Shown piece by piece: positions 1 through 13,800 of a DNA stretch of 64,000 nucleotides (position 1 is its first letter; each line of letters starts with the position of its first letter). The notes beneath the pieces were generated by a model. The model ran no database searches and was not told the DNA's origin. It worked only from the letters and a program-made list of their open reading frames with translations. The stretch is from Monosporascus cannonballus (lineage: Eukaryota > Ascomycota > Sordariomycetes > Xylariales), in NCBI GenBank assembly GCA_004154925.1, contig QJNS01000046.1, positions 124,001-188,000 on the forward strand, written 5' to 3'. Both the position numbers and the translations under genes were made by a program.

Positions 1-2534
1 TTTTATTCGATTTGTTACGTGTATTATACGAGTTGAATTCGTAACTGGATAATTTACCGGAAATACAATTATTTAGTTTAAATCCGTTACAAAAGAATTT
101 GTTACCTTATTAGTTAAAAAAACAGATCCTAAAGATAATACGAATTTATAGCAATTACGAATAATTCGAATAAATATAAACGAAAGCTTTCGGAATAATA
201 AAGAAAAAAAATAAAAGCCGAAATACAAATTTAATAATTACGATAAAAGGGATATATATCCAGTTACGGTAGTACGTTAGTTTAATTAGTAATTAAGTTA
301 AATTAGGGATTAAAAATATTAATAATTAAATCTTTGAACGGCCTAAAAAAAGAAATATAAAAGAAATTTTTTAAATTCGATGAGCCGAATTATTTGTCGG
401 ATTATATCGTTATAATAATTGAGATTAACGTTCGACAATACAGATGGCGTATTAGGGGTGTTAAAGGGAAAAATAATAATAAATTTTGATATATGGTTAA
501 TACTGATGTTTTTCGACGAAATAACATTTTTTACGGCATAGAATTAGGATTTATAAAATTAGAAATTACTTATAGAAAGAATTAAGGACAAATTAAATAT
601 TATAATTATAATAAGATGGGATATAAGGTACCATGGTATAAAGTACTTAAAAAACCCCATTAAATAATTCGAAACCAGTATTTGAAAAATAATCCAAAAA
701 GAATTCAAAAAACAAAAATAAATTTATTAACATAATTCAGCCTAAATATATATTAGGTTCCTAATAGCAAAAGGGTTAAAAAGGATTATTATGATAAGAA
801 ATTTAATGAAAAATACGAAAAACCCGGAAGTTAATGTAATAAGTATTGCAAGCATAATAAGAAGTATTACGAAAATAATTACGCGAATATCAGGACAGTA
901 CAAAAACCTTTTATCCCGGAACCCCTATTCGATACAGCAAAATATTTGCCATATATTGTCGACGGCGCGAATATCCCCATTACCAAAAAAAATAATATAT
1001 TTACGGACGGATTACCCGTATGTACTATAAAGAATTCGATTTTTCAAACCGGATCGGAAATAATAAAAACGATAAATAATAGTATTAATAATTTCGATTT
1101 ATAGCCCTAAGAAATATTTAGTAACTGGCCCAAAAAAACGTTAACCCAAAAAAAACAATACTTATAAAATAACTTTTGTTGTCATTATTAAGAATATAAT
1201 TACTAAATAAAAAAATTTAATCCAGCGAACAGTAAAAAAGCATTACTAGAAAACTATTACAGATTTTTATTTTCAATTAATATTTATTACAGACCTTTAC
1301 GAAAAAAGGTTATAAAAAATACGTTAATTTATAAAACATCTTTAGAACGATAATTAAAATAACATATAATAGGATGCTTATAAAAATACAAGAAAACAAT
1401 TTATTTAATAAAAAGAAATTGCGGTAAATTTAAGAGTAATTAATATAATTTAAAGGAATAATGCGCCAATAATAACGATAAATATAACAGCTTAACGCAT
1501 TAAACGAAAAAATATAAAAAAGGTTCCACAAAGTTGAACAAAAATTAAAAAAAAGATTATTTGTAAAAGAACCGTAAAATAACGAAGTTTAGAGGAATTA
1601 AAAGGAATTCTTAAAAAAGGCTTTAAACGAAATAATAAAAACCATTAATAACCTTATTACATTAGATATATAAATTAAAACGTATCAATATATTATAATA
1701 GTAAATTACGGACCTCTGAGTAGGAATTATATTATACTAAAGGTAGTTAATAAGTTTAAATTACTATGGAATTATAAATTAAAACCTTATATAACGACGA
1801 ATATTAAAAGTTTAAAATTTGCTCACGATAACCGAAAAATTGTACGCGAAATTAATTATTGCGAGATTGGTATTTAAGGACGATACTAGATAATTAATTT
1901 CGATATCGTTTTATTTAAAAATAACGATATAATCTCAGAATTAACATGGATACCTTAAGGCGGAATTTTAATTAATAAAAGAATTAATTTAGTGAAATTT
2001 ATTTTATTTTTTTATTAATAAACAAAAAAAGATTAAGATTTTAATATTCGGTCGATAATAGCGATAAATGCAAATATAAAAATACGATAAAACTGTTAAA
2101 ACCTAAAGAGACAGAATATAAAAAAAGAACAGATATTAAAGAAAATTCTAACGTATCGTTATTATTATTAAAGCAAAGTTAAAGCAATTAAATAACGATT
2201 TAAAATATAACAGCTTCAAGGGTTAAAATATTTAATTAATATATTATTATAATACCATAAATACAAGCAGCTTTTTATGAAAAAGCTCGATATAAAGTTA
2301 TTAGAAGATAATAAAAAAATTATAAAAGAATTTTTAAAAACGATTTTTCGATAAAGTTTTACCTTATTTATAATTTTAACGGAAACAAGTTACGTACTTT
2401 TAAAAAATACCTGGAAAATCGGGTATAAAAAATGGATTCGATTTTCGAAATTACTAGAAGGATATCCAATATGTTTCGTACATAAAAAAATAGAAAGTTA
2501 TGATTTATATTTAATTATCGATAATTAAACGATA
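1..2534 (+). mobile_element. Ty3/Gypsy element A(+), 5' part (RIP-mutated)
   Basis: This is the 5' section of a gypsy retrotransposon whose 5' LTR lies left of the window. It matches, in reverse complement, the left-hand coding part of the A(-) copy around 24000-26100, so both belong to one family. A gag-type CCHC zinc knuckle is visible at 598-639: spacing C-x2-C-x4-H-x4-C is exact, but all three Cys codons and the His codon read Tyr. Element B breaks the copy at 2534; the reading resumes at 9457 with the same alignment to A(-). No open frame survives. Family assignment is firm; the exact gag/pol limits cannot be set. Confidence 0.8.
598..639 (+). pseudogene. Decayed gag zinc knuckle of element A(+)
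   Basis: The frame reads YYNYNKMGYKVPWY. With Cys restored at positions 1, 4 and 14 and His at 9 it is the classic retroviral CCHC nucleic-acid-binding knuckle of Gag. TGT to TAT and CAT to TAT are both RIP-type transitions. The A(-) copy carries the same Tyr pattern at about 25870-25910 on the minus strand. Confidence 0.7.
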
Positions 2535-2721
2535 TGTTATGGGGCTATATGAAGCCTTATTATAGAGTACCGAACAAACGCCGATACTAAGCAGCATTAG
2601 CGTAGCGCCTTATATGCGAACATATATAACTATATTTTTAATTTCTCTTTTTTTGGCTTTAGCTAAAAAATAAATTTTTATTAGTATTTAATTATAAACT
2701 GCTTAAGTAAAGCCTTTTACA
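2535..2721 (+). repeat. 5' LTR of element B
   Basis: This 187-bp repeat begins TGTTATGGGGC and ends CTTTTACA. It aligns along its whole length with 9269-9456 and differs mainly by C/T and G/A changes. It is preceded by the CGATA target duplication. Confidence 0.9.
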
Positions 2722-4860
2722 TATTTTTTAGTTTATTATTTAGCAAAGCAGAAAACGTTCGAAATTAAATAGTAGGATTTTCCCATTTTTTTACGGGGCC
2801 CAACAAAGGGCCCTTATCGACCTAAAGTTATAGAAAATATTTAACGTGTTAACGGAAACCTTAATAAGTTCGATAGCGGCTATAAAATAACGCATAAATT
2901 ACCAGTTCGAAAAAAATAAAAAGAAAACAGTCTAATTCTATAAATATATAAAAACGCAACATAAGGCAAATAAGGAATTAATATAAACGACCGAATAATT
3001 CGAAAACAGCTTAAATATTTAGCAAAAGTTTATTATTTAATTGCAAATTTGGAACGTAATAACCTCTACGAATACCGATTTTTTCTCGACTTAATAACGA
3101 TCGGAAATATAATTAAGCCATTTTACAAAAACAGTGCGAACGACGGAATTAATAATAGGAATTAAACGAAAACCGTGATCTTAGCCGGAAAAATTCGATA
3201 GGATAAGAACGAAATTTTTCGAATAATATATAGTTATAATTTATAAATTCGAAATAAAAGTTATTTTCGTAAAAGAAATCTGTAAATAATTTTGCGTTAT
3301 ATACGAACAACTTAAAATTAATATAGAACGTATTATTATTATTTATTATATTACCAAAGGCTTAAATAATATTTATAATTGCGTCGGTTCTTTTCAGGTA
3401 TTATGTACATAATATAATAATCGGCATAAAAAGGAAAAAGTAACCGAATATTTTCGGAATTTAAAGTAAACCAATAACGCGAAATTTTCGTTGTTTTATC
3501 TCTTATTCGAAAAAATATTGACAAATACAAAAAAATTACCTAATTAACCGAAATAGAATTTACGTTTTTAAAAAAAAATATTAAAGAAAAAGTTTATTTA
3601 AATTTTAATTCTAATGGATCTTTTTAAAAGTTATAACGCATAAATAAATAAAATAATAAAAATTACCGGACGCCGTAAAAAGTAATGCGACAAAAAAAGC
3701 AAATAACTTTTTATTTATTTAACCGTGTATTAATAATTAAACAAAAATAGTTTAAATAATAATGTAAATATAACGGGTATTTCGGCCATAAAACGGCAAA
3801 ATTAAGAGTTTTAAATTTTACTCTTAATACCAAAATAATATAGGTAATAAGCAATTTAAAAATAACAGAACGTTTAAAAAGCGAAAAGCCTTTATTTACG
3901 TCATAGGCGTCCTAATTATAAGGCGAATCGTTGCCAGTTTTTATTAATAAAAAAACGGCAAAAACTGATTAATTCGTTAAAAATATACGAAAACGAAAAG
4001 TTAAAATCTAAAAGCGAAAAAGAAAACAAAATGATTCTTAAATATTAACGCGTTTAAAAGAAAAAGGTAACCCAGGCCGAAATAAAGATTACAAAGCAAA
4101 ATATAGACGGTACTTTATATAATATCGATACATCTATATTAATTAACAAATTTATAAAAATTTTAAGGAATTAAAAATATAAATATTTGGTGGTAATAAA
4201 CGAAATAATTGTAACATGCTTACGGTTATTACGTATTTTAATAAAATTATGCAAATTAAAAAAAGTTCGAAAAAAAGCGGATAACGGTAAGAAAAAATTA
4301 AGGATATAATATATATAGAAATAGATATCGACGGTTTTAAGGCCAAGATATTTATGGATATTATTAATAAGCTTAATTACCTCCTAATTTTAAAAAGATT
4401 TGGGATAAAATGTTATGACGTCGTATACGTCATATAAAAGCCTTTTTAACAATAGGCGTAATAAGTTATACGAGGGTTTACGAAGAAAAATACGAAATTT
4501 AAAACAATAACGTACGAATAATTCGTAAAATGGAAAAAATTTCAATTACCACCTTTAAGGCGAAATTTCGGAGAATAAAAAGGATTAAAAGAATTAAATA
4601 AAAAATCTAGTTATTTTTAATTATTTTGGCCGATATTAATAAGCCGTTAACGCTTAAGAAAGAAATGGAGATTAACGAAAAATTTGCGTTTAAATTAATA
4701 ACGGTTCGGAAGTTATTCGACAAAAACATAGGTAATGCCTTATCTCCACGCTGTCCCAGAATCAACTATACGATTTTATTACGTAAAAACAAAATAAAAA
4801 CAAATATTAATATTTTAAGGGTTTTGATTTAGTATAATTAAAAATAAGTTATTAACTATA

Positions 4861-5580
4861 AGAAAAACCTTAACGGAATTTTTAAATAAAAGATATATTT
4901 ACTTCAATAATTCGCCCGTAAGGGCTCCAGTTTTATTTACGAAAAAACCCGGAAAAAAACTGCGTTTTTATTACGATTATCCGGCGTTCAATATAATAAC
5001 CAAAAAAGATTATTACTTTTTATCCCTTATTTCGAAAACATTAAAGTCATTTTTTTACGTTAAGTGGTTTACGAAAATAAACGTCCAAATAACGTTTTAT
5101 AAAATCAGAGTTAAGGAAGAAAACGAATAAAAAACGGTATTCCGAATACGTTTTAATTTATACGAATAATTAATAATAGTGTTCGGCTTATACGGAATTC
5201 CCGTAACTTTGCAACAATACGTTAACAGGGTCTCAAAGGAATATTTCGACATTTTTTTGCTTAGCGTATATAGATAATATCCTTATTTTTTCCTCCGGAT
5301 CCAAAAAGAATTATATGCAAAAAGTAAAAAAGGTCCTAAGCCGCTTAAAAAAACAAATTTAAGTCTATATATTTCTAAATGCGAATTCGCCGTAAAAATA
5401 ACAAAATATCTTAGATTTATTATAAACGTCGGAAAAGGGATACAAATGGACCCCGAGAAATTACGCCTGATTAAAAAGTGGGAAATTTCCAAAACTGTTA
5501 AAGGAATTTAAAGCTTTTTAAGGTTTACAAATTTTTCCCGCAACTTTATAATTTATTATAGGGATATATCGGCCCGTTAA
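4861..5580 (+). pseudogene. Reverse transcriptase domain of element B (decayed)
   Basis: Plus-strand translation with scattered stops shows the usual gypsy RT blocks: a SP-x2-APVLFTKKPGKKLRF stretch near 4905-4960, an ITKKDYYFLSLISKTL block near 5000-5045, a WFTKINVQITFYKIRV block near 5060-5110, and the catalytic box at 5264-5295 reading AYIDNILIFS. The second catalytic Asp is Asn (GAT to AAT), which on its own would abolish polymerase activity. The C-terminal FLRFTNFSRNFI block follows at about 5515-5550. Confidence 0.85.
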
Positions 5581-8500
5581 TAGCTTTAACCTGGAAAAAA
5601 AACCTTTTTCCACTAAGGGAAACAAAATATTCGAACGTTTTAAAAACGTTTTTATAACAAAGCCGATTTTAACGTAATAAAATTTCGAAAACCGTATAAT
5701 ATTAAGAGCAAATTATTTAAAGGTAATATATCGAAATTATTTATCCTAAGTTAATAAATTAAAAATATTATATTTAATGGTTTATTAATTTTAAGAAATT
5801 AAGCCCCGTGAAAATAATTACGAAATACATAATAAGGAATTTTTAATAATAATAAATTATTTAAAAACGTAAAATATAAAGTTCAGTAATATAATAAGCT
5901 TACTTAAAATTATTCTTAATTATGAAAATTTAAAATATTTTATAATTATTAAAAGGTTGTATAAACGTTAAATAAGATAATTAAAAAATATTATCCAGTT
6001 TTAATTTTTATTTTAAATTTCGTATCGGCCGTTTAAATATTAAGGCCGATATATTTTGACGTAAGGAATAAAATATACTTATAAAAAACGATAATCGAAA
6101 AACCGTATAAATATTTTAATTAATAAAAAATAAATAATTATTTACATTATTTACGAACAGCTGGAAACACAGTAAAAATGCGATAACGGTTAATAATATT
6201 AAAATTAAAGGCGATAAAGTTTTTTAAAAAACTGAAATATTTTAATATTATTAAATTTTTCAAAAATTCTGAAACCTAACGTTAAAACATAATAAAAATA
6301 ATAACCGTATTATTAAAGCTTTTATAAAAAAGAAATACAATTTTTTAACGGAATTAAAGCTATTAAACTTAATTATAAAATATACTTTAAATATTAAAAT
6401 CCTTTTTATTTTCGGGAATATTTTTAAATCTTAAAATAAAACCCGATTAAAACAGCCTTAATATAAAATACTTACGATTTTTATATACTAAATCACCTAG
6501 ATAAAAAAGTTATAATAACAGTTTTTTCGAAAGTTTTCTTTTAGCCGGGTATATAATATATAATAAGGTAATTTTATAGAAATTACGATATATGCGGCTA
6601 TAAGAACGTATGAAAAAATAAGATTAAAGGGTTATTAAAACCATTTCCGGTTCTCGAATAATTCTATAACAAATTATTAACCGATTTTATAACGGATTTA
6701 CCAACCGTTTTTAAATACAACCCATATTTTTTAATAATTATAATAAACTAATTATTTAAGGTAATAATCCTTAAAGTAATACCTGCAATAAATGCAAAAA
6801 TATATACGGAGTTATTCGTGAAAACATATAAGAAATTCCATGTTTTTTTACAGTAATAATAGGTGATAAGGGAACCAATTAAATAAGGAAATTCTAGGTT
6901 AAATTTTGCAAGTTAATAAAAATAAAATAAAGGTTTTTTACCGTATATTATCTAAAAATTAATGGTAATACAAAAAGGGCTAATTAAAAAGAATTAATTT
7001 ATTTGTAAATTTTCGTAACGTATTCTTAATAAGAATAAAATAAGCTTTTTCTAAGGACGATATTACAATTAATAATTAAATATAATCTTAATAAAATTGT
7101 TTTTTTTTAATTTAAGGATTTTACGTTAACCTGATTTCGCAAATAAAAAATAATTCGGTAACCAAGAAAAATCTATAAACAAAAACGGAAAATTTCGTTA
7201 AAAAATTGCGAAAAAATCTGGAATTTACTTAAGCTGTAATAGCGGCGGCCTAGTACACTTAGGTGAAAATAACGAATAAATATTGTTTTTCCTCCAAAAA
7301 ATACGAAGTTAACGATAAAAGCTGGTTATCCCCAAAAAATGTTATTATTTTCTGGTCCTCGAAAAAGCTGGGATACTTCCAAGCCAAATATTAAGTTACT
7401 AAAATAATTAATTCTTACGTTATCGAATTAAATATACTTAAAAAGATCCATAACCGCTTTCAAGTTAATTTATTAAAACGCACGAAATATATCCTTTTAC
7501 TGTCCCAGATTAACGTAAATATATAATCCCTTTTATTATTATTAAAAGAAACATTAAACCGGAATTCAAAATCAAAAGTATTTTTTAAGTCCGGGCCAAA
7601 AAAATAAAAAAGTTATATACGCCAACTCCAAGTAAAATAATTAGGTTATGCAAAACCGACTTAAAAACTGTTCGAAAAATAAGCAAATATAACGACTTTA
7701 TAATAGTTCGAAAAGGAATACGACAATATAGCTATTAATAACGGATCACAAATTTAACGTATTAACCGAAAGCGGACGAGGGAAAATCCAATTTGAAAAT
7801 GCCGGCCGGGCAGTACGTAAACGATATAAGAATTTTGGAAAACCCGCTTAAAAATAGCCCTAAGTAATTCGTAAATAAACGTTAAATTAACGCATTTATT
7901 ATTTAAAAATAAAGCATATTAAAAAAGAATTAAATGTTATAAAAATAATATACCGATTCCGAAATTATCTAATTATTTTTAAAAGTTTATAAATTTAATA
8001 ATTTATCTTACGAATCCATAACGTTAACGTTACGTAGAAATTTTATATTTAAAGTGCGCGATTACTAGGTTTTAGTTGTATTAAATTTCGGTAAAACTGG
8101 AATATTTTTTTAACCGCTTAAAATATAATTACAAAGTTTTCGAAAACGTTAACAATCCGATTATTAACGGTTATGAATTTAACTTATAACATAAATTAAG
8201 AAATAACATAGAAAAAATGCGGGAATTTTGCAAAAAAACTTATATAATAAAATTTGTTATTTTTATACTTAATATATTTTTTATTTTACGGAACGGAACA
8301 ACCGGTAAAACCGGTAATTCAACCTATGTATAAATAACGTATAAACTAGGAATTAAGGGCGTAAATTTTCTTCGAAACGAACGATATACGAAAATTTAAA
8401 ATACAAATATAAGTTTTCGACATTTGCTACTTTTTAGATACGGGTAACCGTTAAGCTAAAATTAACGGCAAAAAAACAATATAAGCAATACATAAAGAAA

Positions 8501-9268
8501 GTAAGTTTATTAAAGTTTCGGTAATCGTAATTAAAAGTAATTTTGTAAAACGCGTTAACTACCTAACGAAATTCGAGAATATTTATAAATTGCGCAAAAT
8601 ATATATTAAAAAAACATATTAATAAAAATAAAAACAGTCTTTTATTTTAGAGTATTTATAATTATAATTAACGTAAGATTAATAACGGACCGTCCTTTTG
8701 CCTATAATAATAAGTATTTTTCGAATATCGAATAAATAACGTATAAATAAATTATATATTTCGTGAATTTAAATAAAATGCGTTTAGGTTTTCGGCAAAA
8801 CAAACTATATAAATAAAATAAAATACATCGCAAATATAAATAAGATATTTATCTAAGGCAACGCAAATACGTAACGTATAAAAACCTTTGGCAAATTCCA
8901 ATTTACTACAAAGGCCCAAAACCGTAAAAAAGTTTTTTACAAGGTATTTTCGCAACGTTATAACGTATTAATTAACTTTTAAGCTGTTACGAAATAACAT
9001 ATAAAAGCATTATAATAATTATTAATAAAAATTAATTTACCGAATTAAATTATTATTATAAAAAAGAAAAATTAAAATAAATAAAAACGTAAACGTACTT
9101 TTATATATAAATTTATTTAACGTATAATTAACATATAATTAGCCACCTAAATAAAGCCTAATTCGTAAAGCGACAAATTTCCGAATTTCGGATTAATTAA
9201 AAGCTAAAAATTAACGCGATTATTAATCCTGTAATAAACTAACCCTTTTTAGAAAAGATAAAGGGTAA

Positions 9269-9456
9269 TATAATAGGGTTATATGGAGCCTTATTATGGA
9301 GTACAGGATAAACGCCGGTACTAAGCAGCATTAGCGTAGCATCTTATATACAAATATATATAACTGTATTTTCATTTTCATTTTCTTTTCTCTTTAGCTA
9401 GAAAATAAACTCTTATTGGCAACTGATTGCAGATTGATCAGGTGAAGCCTTTTACA
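9269..9456 (+). repeat. 3' LTR of element B
   Basis: This 188-bp copy of the 2535-2721 LTR starts TATAATAGGGT and ends CTTTTACA. The initial TG has become TA, as RIP would produce. It is followed by CGATA, the second target-site copy. Confidence 0.9.
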
Positions 9457-10917
9457 CGATAGTATTATTAAAAATTGAATACTATTATCTTTAATTACGG
9501 AAATATAAGATGAACTTTACGGAACTAAATAATTCTTAATATTTGAGTTTAAAAATAAATATAACCTTATTGAGATCCAAAAAATATAAATTAAAAATAA
9601 TTTTTAAAACAACAGATAAATTATTTAAATATTTCTTTATATTAATAAGATTTTGGAACGTACCAACAACCTTTTAACGCATGATAAATTATATATTCCG
9701 AAATTACCTCGATATTTTCGTCGTATATTATTTTCACAATATTCTTATTTTCTTAACAACGGAAAAAGCATACGTAAAATACGTTTATAAAGTTTTTCAA
9801 GCTTTATAAAACGTGAGGTTATTTGTTGATACGAAAAGAAATTAGTTTTATAAATAGAAAATAAAATATTTAAAATATATTATTACCCTGGGATATATTA
9901 AGATAAATTTCAAGAAAATCGTAACAGTTATAAAATAATAAACGCCAATAATACTTAAGAAAATATATGTATTCCGTAGATTTACAAATTACTGTAGAAA
10001 GTTTATTCGAAACTTTAGCAAAATAACCATATCCTTAATAAATCTTACAAAAGAAATTTTTAAATAAACGTCCAAAACGGAAAAAAAATTTAAGTTATTA
10101 AAAATACGATTATTAGCAAACTAATATTAATTCTATACGATCTAAACCGTTTTATCGAGTTAAAAACCGATATTTCGGATTACGTATTAAATATATTAAT
10201 CGGAAAACAAAATAATTAAGGCAAATTATACCTTATTATATTTTTTTTCATATAAATTAAGCGGAGCCCAACCTAATTACGGTATTCCAAATAAAAGTTT
10301 TATGGCCATTATTATAGCATTTCGAAAGTTTAAGTACTTCTTAAAGGGAAATTTATTATTAGATGAAGGTTTATACGGATTATCAAAATCTTACCCGATT
10401 TATTACGATTAAAAAGCTTATAAAACAATAATTTCGTTACGCAGAAAAATTGCCGAAGTTCGACATTATTATTATTTCTAGAAAACATTCAGAAAATAAC
10501 AAAATAAATACATTAAGCAGGCGGCCAAATTTCGAAAAGAAATTGCTTAAAATTAGCTATATAATTTTCGATAGAATTATAAAAAGATATTTACATTGAT
10601 GACAGATTACGACAATTCGAGCAGTACTTTTTGATATATATTAAAGGATTTAGCAATACAACGATAATTTTCCAAAAAACGAAAAAATAAAGAACATATA
10701 AGTTTTGAAAAATATTAAAAGAATCTAATACGAAAAATATAAAAATATCAGTTATACGGATATCTAAGAATTTACAAAACTTTAAAACGGTTTTAACGTA
10801 TATATTCCTTTCCTAACATAAAATTAACGGCACAAAAAGTCATATAATAATATAATATTTACGCCAAAGTAAAAACTTGACGATATAAATTATACGAAAA
10901 ATTAAAATTATTATTAA
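9457..10917 (+). mobile_element. Element A(+), middle part (RT region)
   Basis: This is the continuation of A(+) after the B insertion. The text on either side of B joins into one alignment with A(-): the ATTATCGATAATT-type motif before 2534 and the ACTTTACGGA-type motif after 9457 are adjacent in A(-) near 23930-23980. It contains the gypsy RT core, with the catalytic YLDD box decayed to a YFHN-like sequence near 9725. It ends at element C, which is preceded by the target copy ATTAA (10913-10917). Confidence 0.8.
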
Positions 10918-11100
10918 TGTTACAGGTTAGAGCCTATAGGGCGGCTCGGGCTTACGAAGCGAGCTCCTTAGCCCGAGCTTACCCATATATATATAGGGAG
11001 TAGCCACCTTGCTAGCTATTTCTCCTTTTCCCGTCTTACCTTGAATATAAACCTTCGTTAGGCCGTATTTCCGTTCAGCTTACGTATCGTACCCGTTACA
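10918..11100 (+). repeat. 5' LTR of element C
   Basis: This 183-bp LTR starts TGTTACAGGTTAG and ends ACCCGTTACA. It stays much more GC-rich than the element body and holds an imperfect dyad around the GGCTCGGGCTTACG motif. It aligns with 16331-16520. Confidence 0.9.
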
Positions 11101-13539
11101 TATATTTAAGGTGATAACTTATTATAATATCCAGGAAGCTAGGTAAAAGCGAAACGTTTTCTAAAAATACCCTGGTAACTGATAATAAACCAAAAAAAAC
11201 TTTATAATAAAATAATTACAAAGCAATATAACCGACGAAACTATAAGCGAACTTACGGTATTAACTTTATTCGGAACTATTAAGGAAAACTTATAATACT
11301 AGTGGTTCGTAAATATACTTTAAAAGCTTAATATATAGCAAAAGAAATTTGCTAAGTTAATTCTTAGCCGTAACGAAATGATAAATAATTTGCTTAATCG
11401 GATAACGGAAATAAAAAAATACTTTTTTATAAAAGCGGAAAAAAAAGCTTTTATATAATAGGACCTGCCTCGTTAAGGATTTACGGTAGGCCCGCCGCTT
11501 AATAATATGTTCGTAAAAGCGAATCGTAAGCTTATAAAATGGCCTTTGTAAAACGGAAAACAAAAAACGGTTTATTTGTTTTTGGCTATATTCCGTACGA
11601 AAATAAAGGAAAACCGGTTTATTTCCGGGTTTTTATAACAACTTATTTAGGTATTATAATATTTATATTTACCGAAAAATAATTACGATTTAATTATTAA
11701 TTCAAAATAAGAACATTACGAAAGGATTTTGATATCAATAATTTTTTCCTTTATATAAAAAAATAATTCGAAAATAAGCAAATAATATAATCCGTTAAAT
11801 AGCAGTTATAACGTATAAAGTAAAGTAATAGTTAACGGTTTTAAAATTATTTATTAAATTTTAAACTTAAGTTAGCCGATTATAAAAGCTTAACGTAATT
11901 TTTAATAGTTAAGATAATTATTTTAACTGCCTGTGTTAATACGTAATTTTGCAACGTATTAATAGCACAAAAATATGCTTTATAACGATTATAACCGTTA
12001 GATAAGTAAGGAAAAAAAGGTAATTAATCGTTTAAAGGTTTGGCCCGATTATTATATAAGTAAAGGAATAATAATTTGACATTCCGGTAAAACAAAACGG
12101 AATAATTAGCTAGTAATAATACTTTGGCTGAATTAATAAACGGGCTCAAATAATAAACGTTTAGAGGGGCGTATTTATAATGGACGTCATATAGTTAATT
12201 ACGTTAATTTTTAAACTTATAAATTAGCAGTAAGGTGGTCGAAAAAACCGATCCGGGGGTAGTTCGGAATCGGGTTCGGATAACCGGCTTTATACGAAAT
12301 AATTTTTTAATAATAAAATAAAAGTTCGGAAACGGAAAAAATAATATTTCTGTTATGCCGTTATAATTTATTTAAGCTAAGAATGCCTTAAATATAAACC
12401 TGTAAAGCGGCTTTATTCGATTAGGACGGAAGTTATGGGAACGAATTTACGGGATGCCGTTAACGGAGATAACGATTCGGATAACGAAAATTTAAAAAAG
12501 TAAATTTTATTAAAAATTATTAATAAAAAAAGAAAGTAATAAACAAATAATTACAGGAAATTAATAATAAATTAAATAAGATTTGTTTTATATTAAATAC
12601 TTTAATTAATAATAATATATATAAAAACGTCCTAATCGACAATGAGTATATTTATTATTTTGCATTTAATTAATAAATAATCCGCCGTTTAAAGTTATAA
12701 AATATATTTATTATATTTTATTTGTGAAAATTAGCGAAAAATAATAAGCTTATAATAATTAGGATCCGAAAAAGTATTTACGTTAACGTAAACTCAAATA
12801 ACCGTTTAAAACGAATTTGGAAATACGTAATTAAAAATTTATTTTATTTTTTTTATTTTGGAAAAGCTTTGAATAAAATATAATAATATCGTATACGAAA
12901 TAAAGTAACGGCTTATCTGTTTTGCAAATAATATTATTATGCTTCTATTACGCGAAAAAAATAATTCGATAAGGAATTTAAAAACCGCGTAAAGAGGCGG
13001 TTATAAAAGTATAAAGAAACCCGCCTAATAGCGCCTGTGATTTTCGCGGCGATAATGCGGCAAAACCGCAGCAAAAAGGACGTAACATAATCATGTGTAA
13101 TTTTTATAAAAGATATTAATAAGGTTTTAAAAATAAAACATTAATTAATTTCTAAGGATATAGTAAAACGTTTTTTTAAACAAATATAAGAATTTCGAAA
13201 TTATTTTATAAATAAGAAAGTTTTATCGTTATTATTTTAACATAATAATAACGACGTAACGATAAACCTGGAAACAAATATTTTAAGTTAAAAAAAAGTA
13301 ATTTTATAGGAACCTTTATACGGGATATTAAAAAGAATTATTAGTTTTACATAAAATACTTATAGATTTATACGATAAAACTTAAATTCGAGTTAGTAAT
13401 TTTTTTATAAGCGCTTTCGTATTCTTTATAAGAAAATTTAATAAGGGTTTATAATTTTACGTAAATGATAAGGAATTAAATAAAATTACGAAATAAAACC
13501 GTTATCTTTTTCTGTTAATAAAGAAAATGTTATAAGCTT

Positions 13540-13800
13540 TATTATAAGCCCGGTAGTTTACGAAATTCGACGTTCGAACGGCTTTTTACCTGTTACGTAT
13601 CCGTTAAGGAAACGAATAGAAAATTACGTTCCGTATATATTTTGAGTTTTTCGAATAATTAATATGTTTATTCGGTTTTAACGGTATACCAGCTACCATT
13701 TAACGTTATATTAATATTATGTTAGAACGTTACCTTAATAATTTCTGTTCCGCGTATATGGACAATATGTTCATTTATTCATCCGGCCTTTAAACCGACC
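13540..13800 (+). pseudogene. Reverse transcriptase core of element C (decayed)
   Basis: The translation shows FTKFDVRTAFYLLRI followed by a KITFRIYFEFFE-type block, a PAT-x3-YINIMLERYLNNF block and AYMDNMFIYSS. The spacing is that of a gypsy RT from motif B to motif D. The catalytic YxDD is YMDN, again a G-to-A change. Confidence 0.8.

Larger units (their letters stand above)
2535..9456 (+). mobile_element. Complete Ty3/Gypsy LTR retrotransposon B nested in A(+)
   Basis: This 6.9-kb element has near-identical terminal repeats (2535-2721 and 9269-9456), both ending in ACA. The left one starts TG and the right one TA, a RIP change. Flanking 5-bp target-site duplications CGATA (2530-2534 and 9457-9461) are perfect. 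A polypurine stretch lies just before the right LTR (about 9251-9268). Internal domain order on the plus strand is a zinc-knuckle-like gag end (about 3762), a DTS protease-like motif (about 4130), reverse transcriptase (4861-5580), integrase core (about 6640-7000), the integrase C-terminal IHNRFQ-type motif (about 7440-7480), and perhaps a chromodomain remnant near 7600. PR-RT-IN order places it in Ty3/Gypsy. All frames are full of stops. Confidence 0.9.

Noticed and set aside
791..1030. 79-codon open frame in the AT-rich block
   Set aside because: It lies within the gag region of element A(+); the same stretch in A(-) is broken differently, so it is a chance opening.
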